Shown piece after piece: positions 17,601 to 25,619 of a stretch of DNA of 64,000 nt. Source of the stretch: Flavobacterium palustre (GTDB taxonomy: Bacteria > Bacteroidota > Bacteroidia > Flavobacteriales > Flavobacteriaceae); assembly GCF_014639535.1 (NCBI RefSeq), contig NZ_BMGA01000002.1, forward strand, positions 186,001-250,000, written 5' to 3'. The notes under the pieces were generated by a model. The model was not told where the DNA came from, did no database searches, and saw only the letters and a list, made by a program, of their open reading frames with translations. Made by a program: the position numbers and the translations under genes. The first letter of the stretch is position 1. The number at the start of each line of letters is the position of its first letter.

Positions 17601-19020
17601 AAAGGGAACAACCGATAGATTGCGCCCGGTATTATTAACGGCTGCGGCTGCTGCTTTAGGTTTCTTACCCATGGCGGTTTCAGCATCTGCAGGAGCCGAA
17701 GTACAGCGCCCATTAGCAACTGTAGTAATTGGAGGTTTGTTTACCGCAACTATTTTAACAATGATTGTGTTGCCGGTTTTATTTAAAGTTTTTGATGGAA
17801 AAGAATTTAAAAAACCAAAATTCAAAAATCATCATGGTACTATGACAATCATTTTATTGTTGTTGAGTTCTTCTTTTGCTTTTGCTCAAAATCCAAATAA
17901 CGAATTGGATCAACTGATTGCCATTGGAATCCAAAATAACAAAGCTTTAAAAGCTTCTCAATTGCAGGTTGAAAAAATGAAAGCGAATATTAAAAGTGCC
18001 TATTCTTTTGATAAAACCAATATTTATTACAATTATGACCAGAATAATTTAGCATACAATAATAAGGCTGTTTCGGTAATTGGAGCACAGCAAAGTTTTT
18101 TGTTCCCTACGGTTTATGCGGCTCAAAAAAAGAACAATACAGCAGAATATGAAAAGCAACAATCAGTTTACGAATTAGAAAAAAACAAGCTGAGCTTAGA
18201 GATTTCAAAATTGTTTTATCAAATTGTGTATCTACAACATCAGGAAATTTTGTTCAAAAGATTAGATAGTTTGTACCAAAATTTTTCTAAAGCAAGTAAT
18301 AGACGTTTTGAATTAGGAGAGACTAATTATTTGGAAAAAATTACAGCCCAGTCTAAAGCGAGGCAAATTGCTTTAAAGCTTTCGCAAATTAGAAAAGAGA
18401 AAGAAGCACAGTATCATTTGTTTCAATATAGCATTCAATCGGATGAGAAAATCACAATAAAAACAAATGAAATCAAGCCTTTAAGTTTTTCAACAGAAGA
18501 AACAAGTAAAGTGCTTTATAGTAATTATTTACAATCAGTTAGAGAAAATTATAAAAATCAAATGAATTTACAAAAACAAAGTTGGTTGCCTGATTTGAAT
18601 TTGGAATTTTTCAGAGGTTCTAACAAAGGATTATCGCGATCCTTAAATGGTTTCCAGGTTGGGATTGCTTTGCCCATTTTGTTTTCGGGAAATGTTTCCA
18701 AGGCTAAAGTCGCAAAGCTTGAATTAGAAAGTTGGGAAGCACAAATGCAAAATGAAAATGAAAAAATGAATGGTTTTGTTGAAAACAAAAAGAATGAATT
18801 ATTAAAGTATCAGGAAGCCATTAATTATTACAATCAACAGGGTAAAAAACTGGCAGACGAAATTTTGAAAGTAGCTAATATGAGTTACAAACACGGAGAA
18901 ATAGACTTTTTTCAATACATCCAAAGTCTTGAAAACGCTACTGTTATTGAAGTCGAATATTTAGAAAATGTACTTCAGTTCAATAAAACACAATTAGATT
19001 ATCAATTTTTAAATTTTTAA
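14686..19020 (+). CDS. CusA/CzcA-type heavy-metal RND pump fused to a TolC-like channel domain
   Basis: This 1444-residue product combines two proteins. Residues about 1-1045 are a heavy-metal RND permease: N-terminal helix, porter domains, and membrane blocks with GAIDFGIIIDGAVIIVE, GGEFIPTLDEGDF and TDPMSMEESD (CzcA-like rather than CusA-like). Residues about 1053-1444 are an outer-membrane efflux (TolC) domain with long helices, opened by an internal signal-peptide-like segment MTIILLLLSSSFAFAQ. I chose the ATG at 14686 because MLNKIILFSIQNKLIVLLFS is the usual pump start; an in-frame ATG at 14614 adds an unlikely leader. The metal may be Zn, Co, Cd, Cu or Ag. Confidence 0.92.
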   Translation: MLNKIILFSIQNKLIVLLFSLGIFGFGIFSVFQISIGAVPDVTNNQVQVITTSRNLSTQDIEQFITYPVEIEMSNLPGVKEIRSVSKFGLSVVTIVFEDDLGTYLPRQLIAEKIKSAAEKIPEGFGTPEMGPITTGLGEIYQYTLEVKPEFKNNYSVTDLRTLQDWVVKRQLSGIKGVVEINTWGGYLKQYEIAVSPARLKAMNISVSDVFKALENNNGIAGGAYIEKVNQSYFIRAEGKVKSLEDIGNIVVVNTNGQPVYVKNVAEIRFGHANRFGAITGNGEGEKVLGQVMMLKDANSKQVINDVKDRIAEIQKSLPEGVYINGFLERSELVSKTTFTVAENLILGCLIVVFVVVLLLGNWRSGLVVASVIPLCLLFAISLMNIFGIDANLMSLGAIDFGIIIDGAVIIVEFIAFQIAHKSKHLVHLSNENRQQEIDQITYQSASKMMNSAVFGQLIILIVFIPILSLSGIEGKMFKPMAMTFSFALVGAMLFCFTYVPVVSSLFLKPKEENPDSFSNKLIAKLNSFYLPVISWALANTKKVLYSAMGLLVMAVLLFTTMGGEFIPTLDEGDFVIQPVLKTGTSLSKTIETTTKIEKIILNKFPEVEQVVSRIGAAEVPTDPMSMEESDVIVKLKPKSEWVSAESKDELADKIKEAIVEQIPNMEIEFTQPIEMRFNELISGTRSDVAVKIFGEDLDILAKKAQEIEKAIRNVEGASDIIIEKTEGLPQMSVQFDRSKIARYGLNISDLNELIALGFAGKTVGNVFEGEKRFDMVIRLDQYHRHDIDDLKNLYVSTPSGQQIPMQELAQIEYTQGPAKISRDNTNRRIVIGINVRNRDLQSVVKDIQHIVNTKVKLPNGYYVKYGGQFENLESAKARLLIAVPIALFLIFILLYFAFGSVKEALMVYSAIPLSAVGGILFLWIRDLPFSISAGVGFIALFGIAVLNGIVLIEHFKELKQQGMTNQDELILKGTTDRLRPVLLTAAAAALGFLPMAVSASAGAEVQRPLATVVIGGLFTATILTMIVLPVLFKVFDGKEFKKPKFKNHHGTMTIILLLLSSSFAFAQNPNNELDQLIAIGIQNNKALKASQLQVEKMKANIKSAYSFDKTNIYYNYDQNNLAYNNKAVSVIGAQQSFLFPTVYAAQKKNNTAEYEKQQSVYELEKNKLSLEISKLFYQIVYLQHQEILFKRLDSLYQNFSKASNRRFELGETNYLEKITAQSKARQIALKLSQIRKEKEAQYHLFQYSIQSDEKITIKTNEIKPLSFSTEETSKVLYSNYLQSVRENYKNQMNLQKQSWLPDLNLEFFRGSNKGLSRSLNGFQVGIALPILFSGNVSKAKVAKLELESWEAQMQNENEKMNGFVENKKNELLKYQEAINYYNQQGKKLADEILKVANMSYKHGEIDFFQYIQSLENATVIEVEYLENVLQFNKTQLDYQFLNF

Positions 19021-19021
19021 A

Positions 19022-20149
19022 ATGAACCCAATAAATAAAATACTCGCTATACTTTCTTTGTCAATTGTTTTGTTTTCCTGTAAAGAAACTAAAATCGAAG
19101 AAAATCCTGTTGTTAACTCGGATTTAATATCAGTAACAGCCGCACAGTTTAAATCAGCCGGAATGGAAATCGCCAGTCCGAAAGAGCAATCTTTTGACGT
19201 TACGGTAAAAACGACCGGAAAAGTAGATGTTCCTCCGCAAAACAGAGCTCAAATTACTTCTTTTGTTGGAGGTTATATAAAATCAACTCAATTGTTAGTT
19301 GGAGACAAAGTAGTAAAAGGACAAGCTTTATTAACCCTTGAAAACACCGAATTTTTAGACATTCAAAAAGAATATCTGGAGGTAGCGGAACAGATTAATT
19401 ATCTGAAATCAGAATACATTCGTCAAAAAACATTGTTTGATGAAAAAATTACTTCTCAGAAAAACTATTTAAAAGCAGAAAGCGATTATAAGAGAGCTAA
19501 AGGAATGTATCAAAGTTTAAAGGAAAAACTAAAACTTTTAAATATAAATCCGGCAAATGTAGAAAAAGGAAAATTATCTTCTGTTGTAACTATTTATGCA
19601 CCTATTTCAGGTGATATTGTGGTCATGAATGCGCATTTAGGCATGCACGTTAATCCATCTGATGTGATTTTAGAAATTATTCAAACGGATCATTTGCATT
19701 TAGAATTGGCTATTTTCGAAAAAGATATTTTAAAAATTAAGAAAGAACAGGATATCCTGTTTACAGTTCCTGAGGCTTCTAAGGAGGTTTTTAATGCTAA
19801 AGTTCATTTGGTAGGTAAGTCAATTGAAGGAAACGACAGAACAATAAATATTCATGCGCATTTAGACGATAATATTAAACAACGATTGCTTACCGGAATG
19901 TTTGTGGAAGCTAATATTATTGTTGATTCTAAAAAAGGCTTAGCGATACCAAAAGAAGCTTTATTGGATGAAGAAAACAAAAATTTCGTACTTTTATTAA
20001 GTGAGAACAAAAAAGATAGTTATGCTTTTAAAAAAGTAGCTGTTACTGTTGGGGCAATGTCGGAGGATTATGTTGAAATAATTCCTGATAATCAAATCAA
20101 CAAGAATTCCAAAATTTTGATCAAAGGAACGTATGATGTTGCAAATTAA
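19022..20149 (+). CDS. CusB/CzcB-type periplasmic adaptor lipoprotein
   Basis: This 375-residue membrane-fusion protein starts one base after the pump-channel gene and belongs to the same tripartite system. A lipoprotein signal ends in LFSC (Cys about 20). A lipoyl-like region (FVGGYIKSTQLLVGDKVVKGQALLTLENTEF) comes next. A coiled-coil hairpin of about residues 115-180 then leads to beta-barrel and membrane-proximal parts (LLTGMFVEANIIVDSKKGLAIPKEALL). It is expected to bridge the pump and channel in the periplasm and may hand over metal. Confidence 0.92.
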   Translation: MNPINKILAILSLSIVLFSCKETKIEENPVVNSDLISVTAAQFKSAGMEIASPKEQSFDVTVKTTGKVDVPPQNRAQITSFVGGYIKSTQLLVGDKVVKGQALLTLENTEFLDIQKEYLEVAEQINYLKSEYIRQKTLFDEKITSQKNYLKAESDYKRAKGMYQSLKEKLKLLNINPANVEKGKLSSVVTIYAPISGDIVVMNAHLGMHVNPSDVILEIIQTDHLHLELAIFEKDILKIKKEQDILFTVPEASKEVFNAKVHLVGKSIEGNDRTINIHAHLDDNIKQRLLTGMFVEANIIVDSKKGLAIPKEALLDEENKNFVLLLSENKKDSYAFKKVAVTVGAMSEDYVEIIPDNQINKNSKILIKGTYDVAN

Positions 20150-20158
20150 ATTTTTGTC

Positions 20159-21277
20159 ATGAATGTACAAAAACTAAAAAGTCAGTTACAAACAGAAGTA
20201 GATACTGCTTTTCTTTATGAAAGCATAGCCGCTATTCAAACAGATGCTAATTTAGCAAAGGTTTTAAGCGGTTTGGCAGAGATTGAAAATAAACATGCCA
20301 CTCACATGCTTGAAAAAGTGAGAACCTTAGAACCGGATTACAAAATGCCGGTAGCTTCTTCGAGAGCTAAGATGCAACTCAAGGCAGGGAAATATTTTGG
20401 ATACAGCAGTATCATTAGCAATTTATCTAATACCGAAAGAGAGTTTGCTGAAACGGCTATTAAAGATAAGAAGGCTAAAGGAATTAAAGCTTCGGGTTTT
20501 GAACACAATCATTTGAATATAATTGAATCCGTAAGTCAAAATGAAGCGCTGAATGTTTCGGGCGGTTTGTTGTCTAAATTTGAAAGTCGTCACAAATCTG
20601 TTGGAGGAAATGCTTTAAGAGCAGCAGTTTTGGGAGCTAATGACGGTTTGGTTTCTAATATGAGTTTAGTTATGGGAGTTGCCGGAGCAGCTGTTTCTAA
20701 TAATACGATTTTACTAACCGGTATAGCCGGACTTTTAGCGGGAGCTATTTCGATGGCTTTAGGCGAATGGCTTTCGGTACAAAGTTCGAGAGAATTAAAT
20801 CAAAGACAAATCGATTTAGAATTGGAAGAATTGGAAGCTTCGCCTGAAGAAGAAAAAAAAGAGTTGGTTTTATTGTATCAGGCTAAAGGAATGAATGTTG
20901 AAGAAGCCCAAAAATTAGCCGAAAAAGCATTTGAAAATCCTGAAACAGCAATGGATGCTATCATTACGGAAGAATTAGGAATTGACAAAGAAGAATTAGG
21001 TGGTTCAGCCTGGGAAGCAGCCATTGCCTCTTTCATTTTATTTTCAATAGGAGCAATTATTCCTTTGTATCCATTTATTTTTATCAATGGTGAAAAAGCT
21101 ATTTTATTAAGTTTAGGAAGTTCTGTAATTGGACTTTTTGGAATTGGAGCCGCAATTACTTTATTAACGGCAAAAAGTATTTGGTTTTCAGGTTTTAGAC
21201 AGGTTTTGTTCGGACTGGCCGCTGCCGCAGTGACCTATGGAATTGGTTCGCTTATTGGCGTTTCCTTAGCAGGATAA
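20159..21277 (+). CDS. Ferritin-like/VIT1 fusion transporter (Er-VIT type)
   Basis: This 372-residue protein has two parts. Residues about 1-145 are a rubrerythrin/ferritin-like helical domain with Glu and ExxH-type ligands (TEVDTAFLYESIA, LAEIENKHATHML). Residues about 150-372 are a VIT1/CCC1-type transporter with LGANDGLVSNMSLVMGVAGA, MALGEWLSVQSSREL and three further C-terminal membrane segments. Known proteins with this build export or sequester iron or manganese. It starts 9 bases after the adaptor gene, which ties iron/manganese homeostasis to the heavy-metal efflux system. The direction of transport is inferred. Confidence 0.85.
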   Translation: MNVQKLKSQLQTEVDTAFLYESIAAIQTDANLAKVLSGLAEIENKHATHMLEKVRTLEPDYKMPVASSRAKMQLKAGKYFGYSSIISNLSNTEREFAETAIKDKKAKGIKASGFEHNHLNIIESVSQNEALNVSGGLLSKFESRHKSVGGNALRAAVLGANDGLVSNMSLVMGVAGAAVSNNTILLTGIAGLLAGAISMALGEWLSVQSSRELNQRQIDLELEELEASPEEEKKELVLLYQAKGMNVEEAQKLAEKAFENPETAMDAIITEELGIDKEELGGSAWEAAIASFILFSIGAIIPLYPFIFINGEKAILLSLGSSVIGLFGIGAAITLLTAKSIWFSGFRQVLFGLAAAAVTYGIGSLIGVSLAG

Positions 21278-21318
21278 TTTTAAACATAAACAAATATTAA
21301 TATTAAAAACTGGCAGTT

Positions 21319-21795
21319 ATGAATGACGCACATTTACACATGATTGTAAACCATTTTCCTATTATTGGAACTATTCTGGGATTATTGGTTTTGATGGGAG
21401 GAATTTATTTTAGAAGCAATTCTATTAAAAACACTTCTTATTTTTTATTTATCATAGCAACTGTTTTTACGGTGTTTAGTATGGCAACAGGTGAAGGAGC
21501 AGAAGAATTGGTGGAAGATATGCCTTCAATTGGACATGAAATTATTCACAACCATGAAGAATTAGCGGAAAAATTGGCTATTGTCATGTATTTATTGGGA
21601 GTAGTTTCTGTTATTGGTCTGATTACTAACATCAATAATCACGCTAAGGCTAAATTCTTTTCGTATGCTATTTTAGTTATAGCTGTTGTAGCGGTATTTT
21701 TATCTGTAAAAGTAGGGACTTCAGGAGGTGAAATTCGTCATACCGAAATTCGTCCTGATGTCGTTTTACTGAATACTAATTCGGAAAACAAGTAA
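21319..21795 (+). CDS. DUF2231-like four-helix membrane protein
   Basis: This 158-residue protein has four membrane segments (about 8-27, 38-56, 86-108, 115-132). His residues cluster near the first and between the second and third: DAHLHMIVNHFP and GHEIIHNHEELAEKLA. The His-Pro pattern resembles the DUF2231 family of small, possibly heme- or metal-binding membrane proteins. It is the last gene of the metal-homeostasis run, 41 bases after the VIT gene. Its function is unknown. Confidence 0.65.
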   Translation: MNDAHLHMIVNHFPIIGTILGLLVLMGGIYFRSNSIKNTSYFLFIIATVFTVFSMATGEGAEELVEDMPSIGHEIIHNHEELAEKLAIVMYLLGVVSVIGLITNINNHAKAKFFSYAILVIAVVAVFLSVKVGTSGGEIRHTEIRPDVVLLNTNSENK

Positions 21796-21854
21796 TCGGC
21801 TGTTGATAAAGACTAAGATTTTAATATTTTCGAAACATTTAGTTAAATTAAAAA

Positions 21855-21886
21855 TTTGCTTGTAACTATTTTATAACTTATATTTG
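21855..21886 (+). promoter_or_regulatory. Promoter of the his operon
   Basis: TTTG (21855-21858), a 20-base spacer and TATATTTG (21879-21886) form a near-ideal Bacteroidota housekeeping promoter. It stands 34 bases before the leader peptide start and 213 bases before hisG. Confidence 0.8.
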
Positions 21887-21920
21887 CATCACAAAAAATT
21901 AAGATTAATACAAAATCATA

Positions 21921-21980
21921 ATGTTATCAAATCAATTGCATCATCATCATTTACATTATTGCTCTCAAGCGATGTGTTAA
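21921..21980 (+). CDS. hisL: his operon leader peptide
   Basis: A 19-residue open frame reads MLSNQLHHHHLHYCSQAMC and then stops. Four consecutive His codons plus a fifth (21939-21956) make it a classic attenuation leader: scarce His-tRNA would stall the ribosome here. It lies between the his promoter and a strong terminator at 22010, upstream of hisG. The segment just after the His codons (21964-21971) can pair with the terminator's left arm, so translation can decide whether the terminator forms. Confidence 0.85.
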   Translation: MLSNQLHHHHLHYCSQAMC

Positions 21981-22009
21981 TGGTATGCGTGTAAGTCATC
22001 ATATTAATA

Positions 22010-22039
22010 AACCCGTTTGAGTACATCAAACGGGTTTTT
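22010..22039 (+). terminator. Attenuator terminator of the his operon
   Basis: AACCCGTTTGA (22010-22020) pairs perfectly with TCAAACGGGTT (22026-22036) around a 5-base loop and is followed by TTT. The competing pairing is CTCAAGCG (21964-21971) with CGTTTGAG (22014-22021), 8 pairs with one G-T, which would prevent the terminator. Confidence 0.85.
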
Positions 22040-22099
22040 CATTGTGTGTTAAGTCCTTTGTACTCAAGCACATTCAATAAAACATAAAAAAACAAAACA

Positions 22100-22957
22100 A
22101 TGAGTACGTTAAAAATTGCAATTCAAAAATCAGGCAGATTAAACGAAGATAGTATTCAAATCCTGAAAGATGCCGGAATTTCTATCAACAATGGTATCGA
22201 TCAATTAAAGGCAGAAGCTTCTAATTTTCCATTGGAAGTACTGTATTTACGTAATTCTGATATTCCTCAATATTTGATTGACGGAGTAGTAGATATTGCT
22301 ATTGTAGGAGATAATTTATTGGTTGAAAAAGGAAAAAACATTGAGGTAATCCAAAAATTAGGATTTTCGAAATGTAAAGTTTCTGTTGCTGTTCCTAAAA
22401 CTTTTGAATACAAATCGGTTAAAGATTTAGATGGTTTGCGTATTGCAACTTCTTATCCGAACACTGTAATTGAGTATTTTAATAAATTCGGATTAACTGT
22501 CGATATTCACCAAATTTCAGGTTCGGTAGAAATTGCACCTAATATTGGTTTGGCTGATGCTATCGTGGATATTGTTTCCAGCGGAAGCACTTTGTTTAAA
22601 AACAATCTGAAAGAAGTGGAAGTTATTTTGAAAAGCGAGGCTGTTTTAGCGGTTTCTCCAAAAGTAACTCCGGAAGCGCAAAAAATAATTGATACTTTAA
22701 AATTCAGAATCGAATCGGTTTTAAGAGCAAGAAAATCAAAATACATTTTGATGAACGTGCCAAATGATAAAATTGAAGCGGTAAGCAGTATTCTCCCTGT
22801 TTTGAAAAGTGCTACGGTAATGCCATTGGCTCAGGAAGGCTGGAGTAGTGTGCACACTGTAATAGACAAAGACACTTTCTGGGAAGTAATTGACCAATTG
22901 AAAGCAGCAGGTGCCGAAGGGATTTTGGTTTGCCCAATTGAGAAAATGGTACTTTAA
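22100..22957 (+). CDS. hisG: ATP phosphoribosyltransferase
   Basis: HisG condenses ATP and PRPP, the first and feedback-regulated step of histidine synthesis. The 285-residue product is the long form with a C-terminal regulatory ACT-like domain. Visible blocks are IAIQKSGRLNEDSIQILKDAG (start), VDIAIVGDNLLVEKG, the PRPP-binding region IVDIVSSGSTLFKNNL, and the regulatory end VHTVIDKDTFWEVIDQLKAAGAEGILV. It is the first structural gene behind the attenuator and is expected to be both attenuated and inhibited by histidine. Confidence 0.95.
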   Translation: MSTLKIAIQKSGRLNEDSIQILKDAGISINNGIDQLKAEASNFPLEVLYLRNSDIPQYLIDGVVDIAIVGDNLLVEKGKNIEVIQKLGFSKCKVSVAVPKTFEYKSVKDLDGLRIATSYPNTVIEYFNKFGLTVDIHQISGSVEIAPNIGLADAIVDIVSSGSTLFKNNLKEVEVILKSEAVLAVSPKVTPEAQKIIDTLKFRIESVLRARKSKYILMNVPNDKIEAVSSILPVLKSATVMPLAQEGWSSVHTVIDKDTFWEVIDQLKAAGAEGILVCPIEKMVL

Positions 22958-22959
22958 AA

Positions 22960-23046
22960 AGTTAGAAGTTAGAAGTTGGGAGTTAGAAGTATTCAAATAA
23001 CCGAATAACAACTGACACTTAACTCATAACCCATAACCCATAACTT
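22960..23046. repeat. Imperfect inverted repeat between hisG and hisD
   Basis: The left part (22960-22990) repeats the word AGTTAGA and the right part (23009-23046) its near-complement CCATAACTCATAAC, so the gap can fold into an imperfect hairpin. Confidence 0.5.
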
Positions 23047-23052
23047 GACAAT

Positions 23053-24336
23053 ATGAACAAAATATATAATCCAACACCCGATACCTGGGCTTCTATTTTA
23101 GAAAGACCCACGAAAACGGTAAACGATATAGAAGCAACGGTAAAAGAAATTTTTACTGCTGTTCAAAAAGACGGAGATGCGGCTGTTGCCAAATATACGA
23201 CTCAGTTTGATGGCGTGTATTTTGAAAACAGCGAAGTTACCGCTGCTGAAATTGAAGTTGCTATTAATACTGTTTCTGACGAATTAAAAGCAGCGATTTC
23301 TTTGGCGAAAGCCAATGTGGAAAAATTTCACCAGGCTCAAAAAACAACTCGTGTTTCAGTTGAAACAGCTGAAGGAGTGCAATGCTGGCAGGAAAAAAGA
23401 CCTATTCAAAAAGTAGGTTTGTACATTCCCGGAGGAACTGCACCATTGTTTTCTACGGTTTTAATGCTGGCTGTTCCGGCTAAAATTGCAGGATGCAGCG
23501 AAATTGTTTTGTGTTCGCCTCCGGATAAAAACGGAAATATCAATCCTGCTATTTTATATGCTGCCAATTTATGTGGTGTAACTAAAATTATTAAAGTAGG
23601 AGGAATTCAGGCGATTGCCGGAATGACTTTTGGAACACAAGCAATTCCTAAAGTATATAAAATTTTTGGTCCCGGAAACCAATATGTGACTGTAGCTAAA
23701 CAATTGGCAACACAGTTTGGCGTGGCTATCGATATGCCGGCCGGACCATCTGAATTATTGGTCGTAGCCGATGATACTGCAGTACCGGCTTTTGTAGCTT
23801 CTGATTTATTGTCTCAGGCTGAACACGGAGCTGATAGTCAGGTGATTTTGGTTTCTACATCTAAAGCTATAATTGATGCTGTAGAAAGCGAAATTCAAGC
23901 GCAATTAGAAGTATTACCGCGTAAAGCCATTGCTGAAAAAGCCATTGCGAATTCTAAATCAATCTTTGTAGAAAATGACAAAATTGCTTTGGATTTAATC
24001 AACGAATACGGTCCGGAGCACTTTATTGTTTGTACAGCAAATAATGATTTTTATGTGGATGGAATCCAAAATGCCGGTTCGGTTTTTATAGGGAATTATA
24101 CCCCTGAAAGCGCCGGGGATTACGCATCAGGAACCAATCACACTTTGCCAACGAATGGTTATGCTAAAAATTATAGCGGTGTGAATTTGGATAGTTTCAT
24201 GAAATCAATGACGTTCCAAAAAATTTCCGAAAAGGGAATTCAAAACATCGGAAATGCAATTGAAGTGATGGCAGATGCCGAAGGTTTACAAGCGCATAAA
24301 AATGCAGTGACTTTGAGATTGAAAAGTTTAGAATAA
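23053..24336 (+). CDS. hisD: Histidinol dehydrogenase
   Basis: HisD oxidises histidinol to histidine in two NAD-dependent steps, the last reactions of the pathway. The 427-residue length is normal. Signature blocks are VGLYIPGGTAPLFSTVLMLAVPA, KIFGPGNQYVTVAK, DMPAGPSELLV, the zinc/catalytic region SQAEHGADSQ, and NEYGPEHFIV with the conserved Glu-His pair. The C-terminal ASGTNHTLPTNGYAKNYSGV is complete. It is the second gene of the his operon. Confidence 0.96.
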   Translation: MNKIYNPTPDTWASILERPTKTVNDIEATVKEIFTAVQKDGDAAVAKYTTQFDGVYFENSEVTAAEIEVAINTVSDELKAAISLAKANVEKFHQAQKTTRVSVETAEGVQCWQEKRPIQKVGLYIPGGTAPLFSTVLMLAVPAKIAGCSEIVLCSPPDKNGNINPAILYAANLCGVTKIIKVGGIQAIAGMTFGTQAIPKVYKIFGPGNQYVTVAKQLATQFGVAIDMPAGPSELLVVADDTAVPAFVASDLLSQAEHGADSQVILVSTSKAIIDAVESEIQAQLEVLPRKAIAEKAIANSKSIFVENDKIALDLINEYGPEHFIVCTANNDFYVDGIQNAGSVFIGNYTPESAGDYASGTNHTLPTNGYAKNYSGVNLDSFMKSMTFQKISEKGIQNIGNAIEVMADAEGLQAHKNAVTLRLKSLE

Positions 24337-24343
24337 AGAACAT

Positions 24344-24418
24344 AGAATAAAGAAAATAGAGCAGAGACGGTATATTAAGTAGATTTATCTATATTCTATT
24401 CTCTGTTTTCTTTATTCT
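24344..24418. repeat. Inverted repeat between hisD and hisC
   Basis: Bases 24344-24366 and 24395-24418 form arms that share AGAATAAAGAAAA and its complement, with a 28-base loop. The gap carries no promoter box. Confidence 0.65.
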
Positions 24419-24435
24419 TTTTAACGATAAAAAAG

Positions 24436-25479
24436 ATGAAATTCGATATAAATACCCTTATCCGTGAGAATGTAAAGGTTTTAAAGCCTTATTCTTCGGC
24501 ACGTGATGAGTTTGAAGATTTTGATACTGCCGAAATGGTGTTTTTGGACGCTAACGAAAATCCCTATCAAAATGGGGTAAACCGTTATCCGGATCCTCAA
24601 CAAGCTAATGTTAAAGTAGTTTTAGGAGAAATTAAAAATCTAAATCCACAACAAATTCTTTTAGGTAACGGAAGTGACGAAGTGTTGGATTTATTGTTCA
24701 GGGCTTTTTGTGAGCCTAAAGTGGACAATGTAATTACTTTGCCGCCTACTTATGGAATGTATGGTGTTTTGGCAAACATCAATAACGTTGAAAACAAAGA
24801 GATTTTATTGACTGCCGATTATCAACCACAAGTCGATAAAATTCTTGAAGCGGTAACAGCTACAACCAAATTGATCTTTTTGTGTTCGCCAAATAACCCA
24901 ACAGGGAATTCTTTTTCTACAGAAAGTGTTACGACTTTATTAGAAAAATTCAATGGTTTTGTGGTGATTGACGAAGCTTATATTGACTTTTCGGATAAGG
25001 CAAGCTGGCTTGAAAAATTAGATCAATATCCTAATTTGATTATTACACAAACCTTGTCAAAAGCTTATGGTTTGGCAGGAATTCGTTTAGGAATTTGTTA
25101 TGCTTCAACAGAAGTTATCGCGGTTTTAAACAAAATCAAACCTCCTTATAACGTTAACGAATTAACCCAACAACGAGCGCTGGAAAGATTAAGCGATCAG
25201 GAAAAAATAAACAGAGAAATCAGTTCTATTTTAACCGAAAGAGATACTTTATTAGATGTTTTAAATAAAGTGTCTTTTGTAGAAAAAATATATCCTACTG
25301 AGGCTAATTTTATTCTGATAAAAGTGGATGATGCCAATAAGCGTTACGATGAATTAATTGCTAAAGGAATCGTAATCAGAAACAGAACCACGCAGCCGCT
25401 TTGTGAAAACACTTTGCGTTTGACTGTTGGAACAGAACAAGAGAATAAGAAGTTAATGGAGGCGTTACAATCGATTTAA
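24436..25479 (+). CDS. hisC: Histidinol-phosphate aminotransferase
   Basis: HisC is a PLP enzyme that converts imidazole-acetol phosphate and glutamate to histidinol phosphate. The 347-residue fold-type I product has VFLDANENPYQNGVNRYPDP near the start, LGNGSDEVLDLLFRAF, the cofactor Asp-x-x-Tyr block VVIDEAYIDF, and the Schiff-base Lys in TQTLSKAYGLAGIRLG. The C-terminal Arg for substrate carboxylate is in NTLRLTVGT. It is the third his gene. Confidence 0.95.
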   Translation: MKFDINTLIRENVKVLKPYSSARDEFEDFDTAEMVFLDANENPYQNGVNRYPDPQQANVKVVLGEIKNLNPQQILLGNGSDEVLDLLFRAFCEPKVDNVITLPPTYGMYGVLANINNVENKEILLTADYQPQVDKILEAVTATTKLIFLCSPNNPTGNSFSTESVTTLLEKFNGFVVIDEAYIDFSDKASWLEKLDQYPNLIITQTLSKAYGLAGIRLGICYASTEVIAVLNKIKPPYNVNELTQQRALERLSDQEKINREISSILTERDTLLDVLNKVSFVEKIYPTEANFILIKVDDANKRYDELIAKGIVIRNRTTQPLCENTLRLTVGTEQENKKLMEALQSI

Positions 25480-25480
25480 G

Positions 25481-25602
25481 CACAAATTTCACAAATTAGC
25501 ACAAATTTTTAAAAGTAATCGTAGTAAAAAATAGAGTAGTAAAAACCCAAAAGAAATAGAATTTAAGCAATTTAGAATTTGTGAAAATCTGTGAAATTTG
25601 TG
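25481..25602. repeat. Inverted repeat between hisC and hisB
   Basis: Bases 25481-25508 and 25576-25602 are near-complementary (CACAAATTTCACA on the left, TGTGAAATTTGTG on the right) around a 67-base loop. The 140-base gap shows no promoter box. Confidence 0.7.
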
Positions 25603-25619
25603 TTTTAAAAATATAAAAA

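Noticed and set aside
22958-23052. CRISPR-like tandem words in intergenic gaps
   Set aside because: The repeated words are short, overlapping and not separated by unique spacers; they form hairpins instead.
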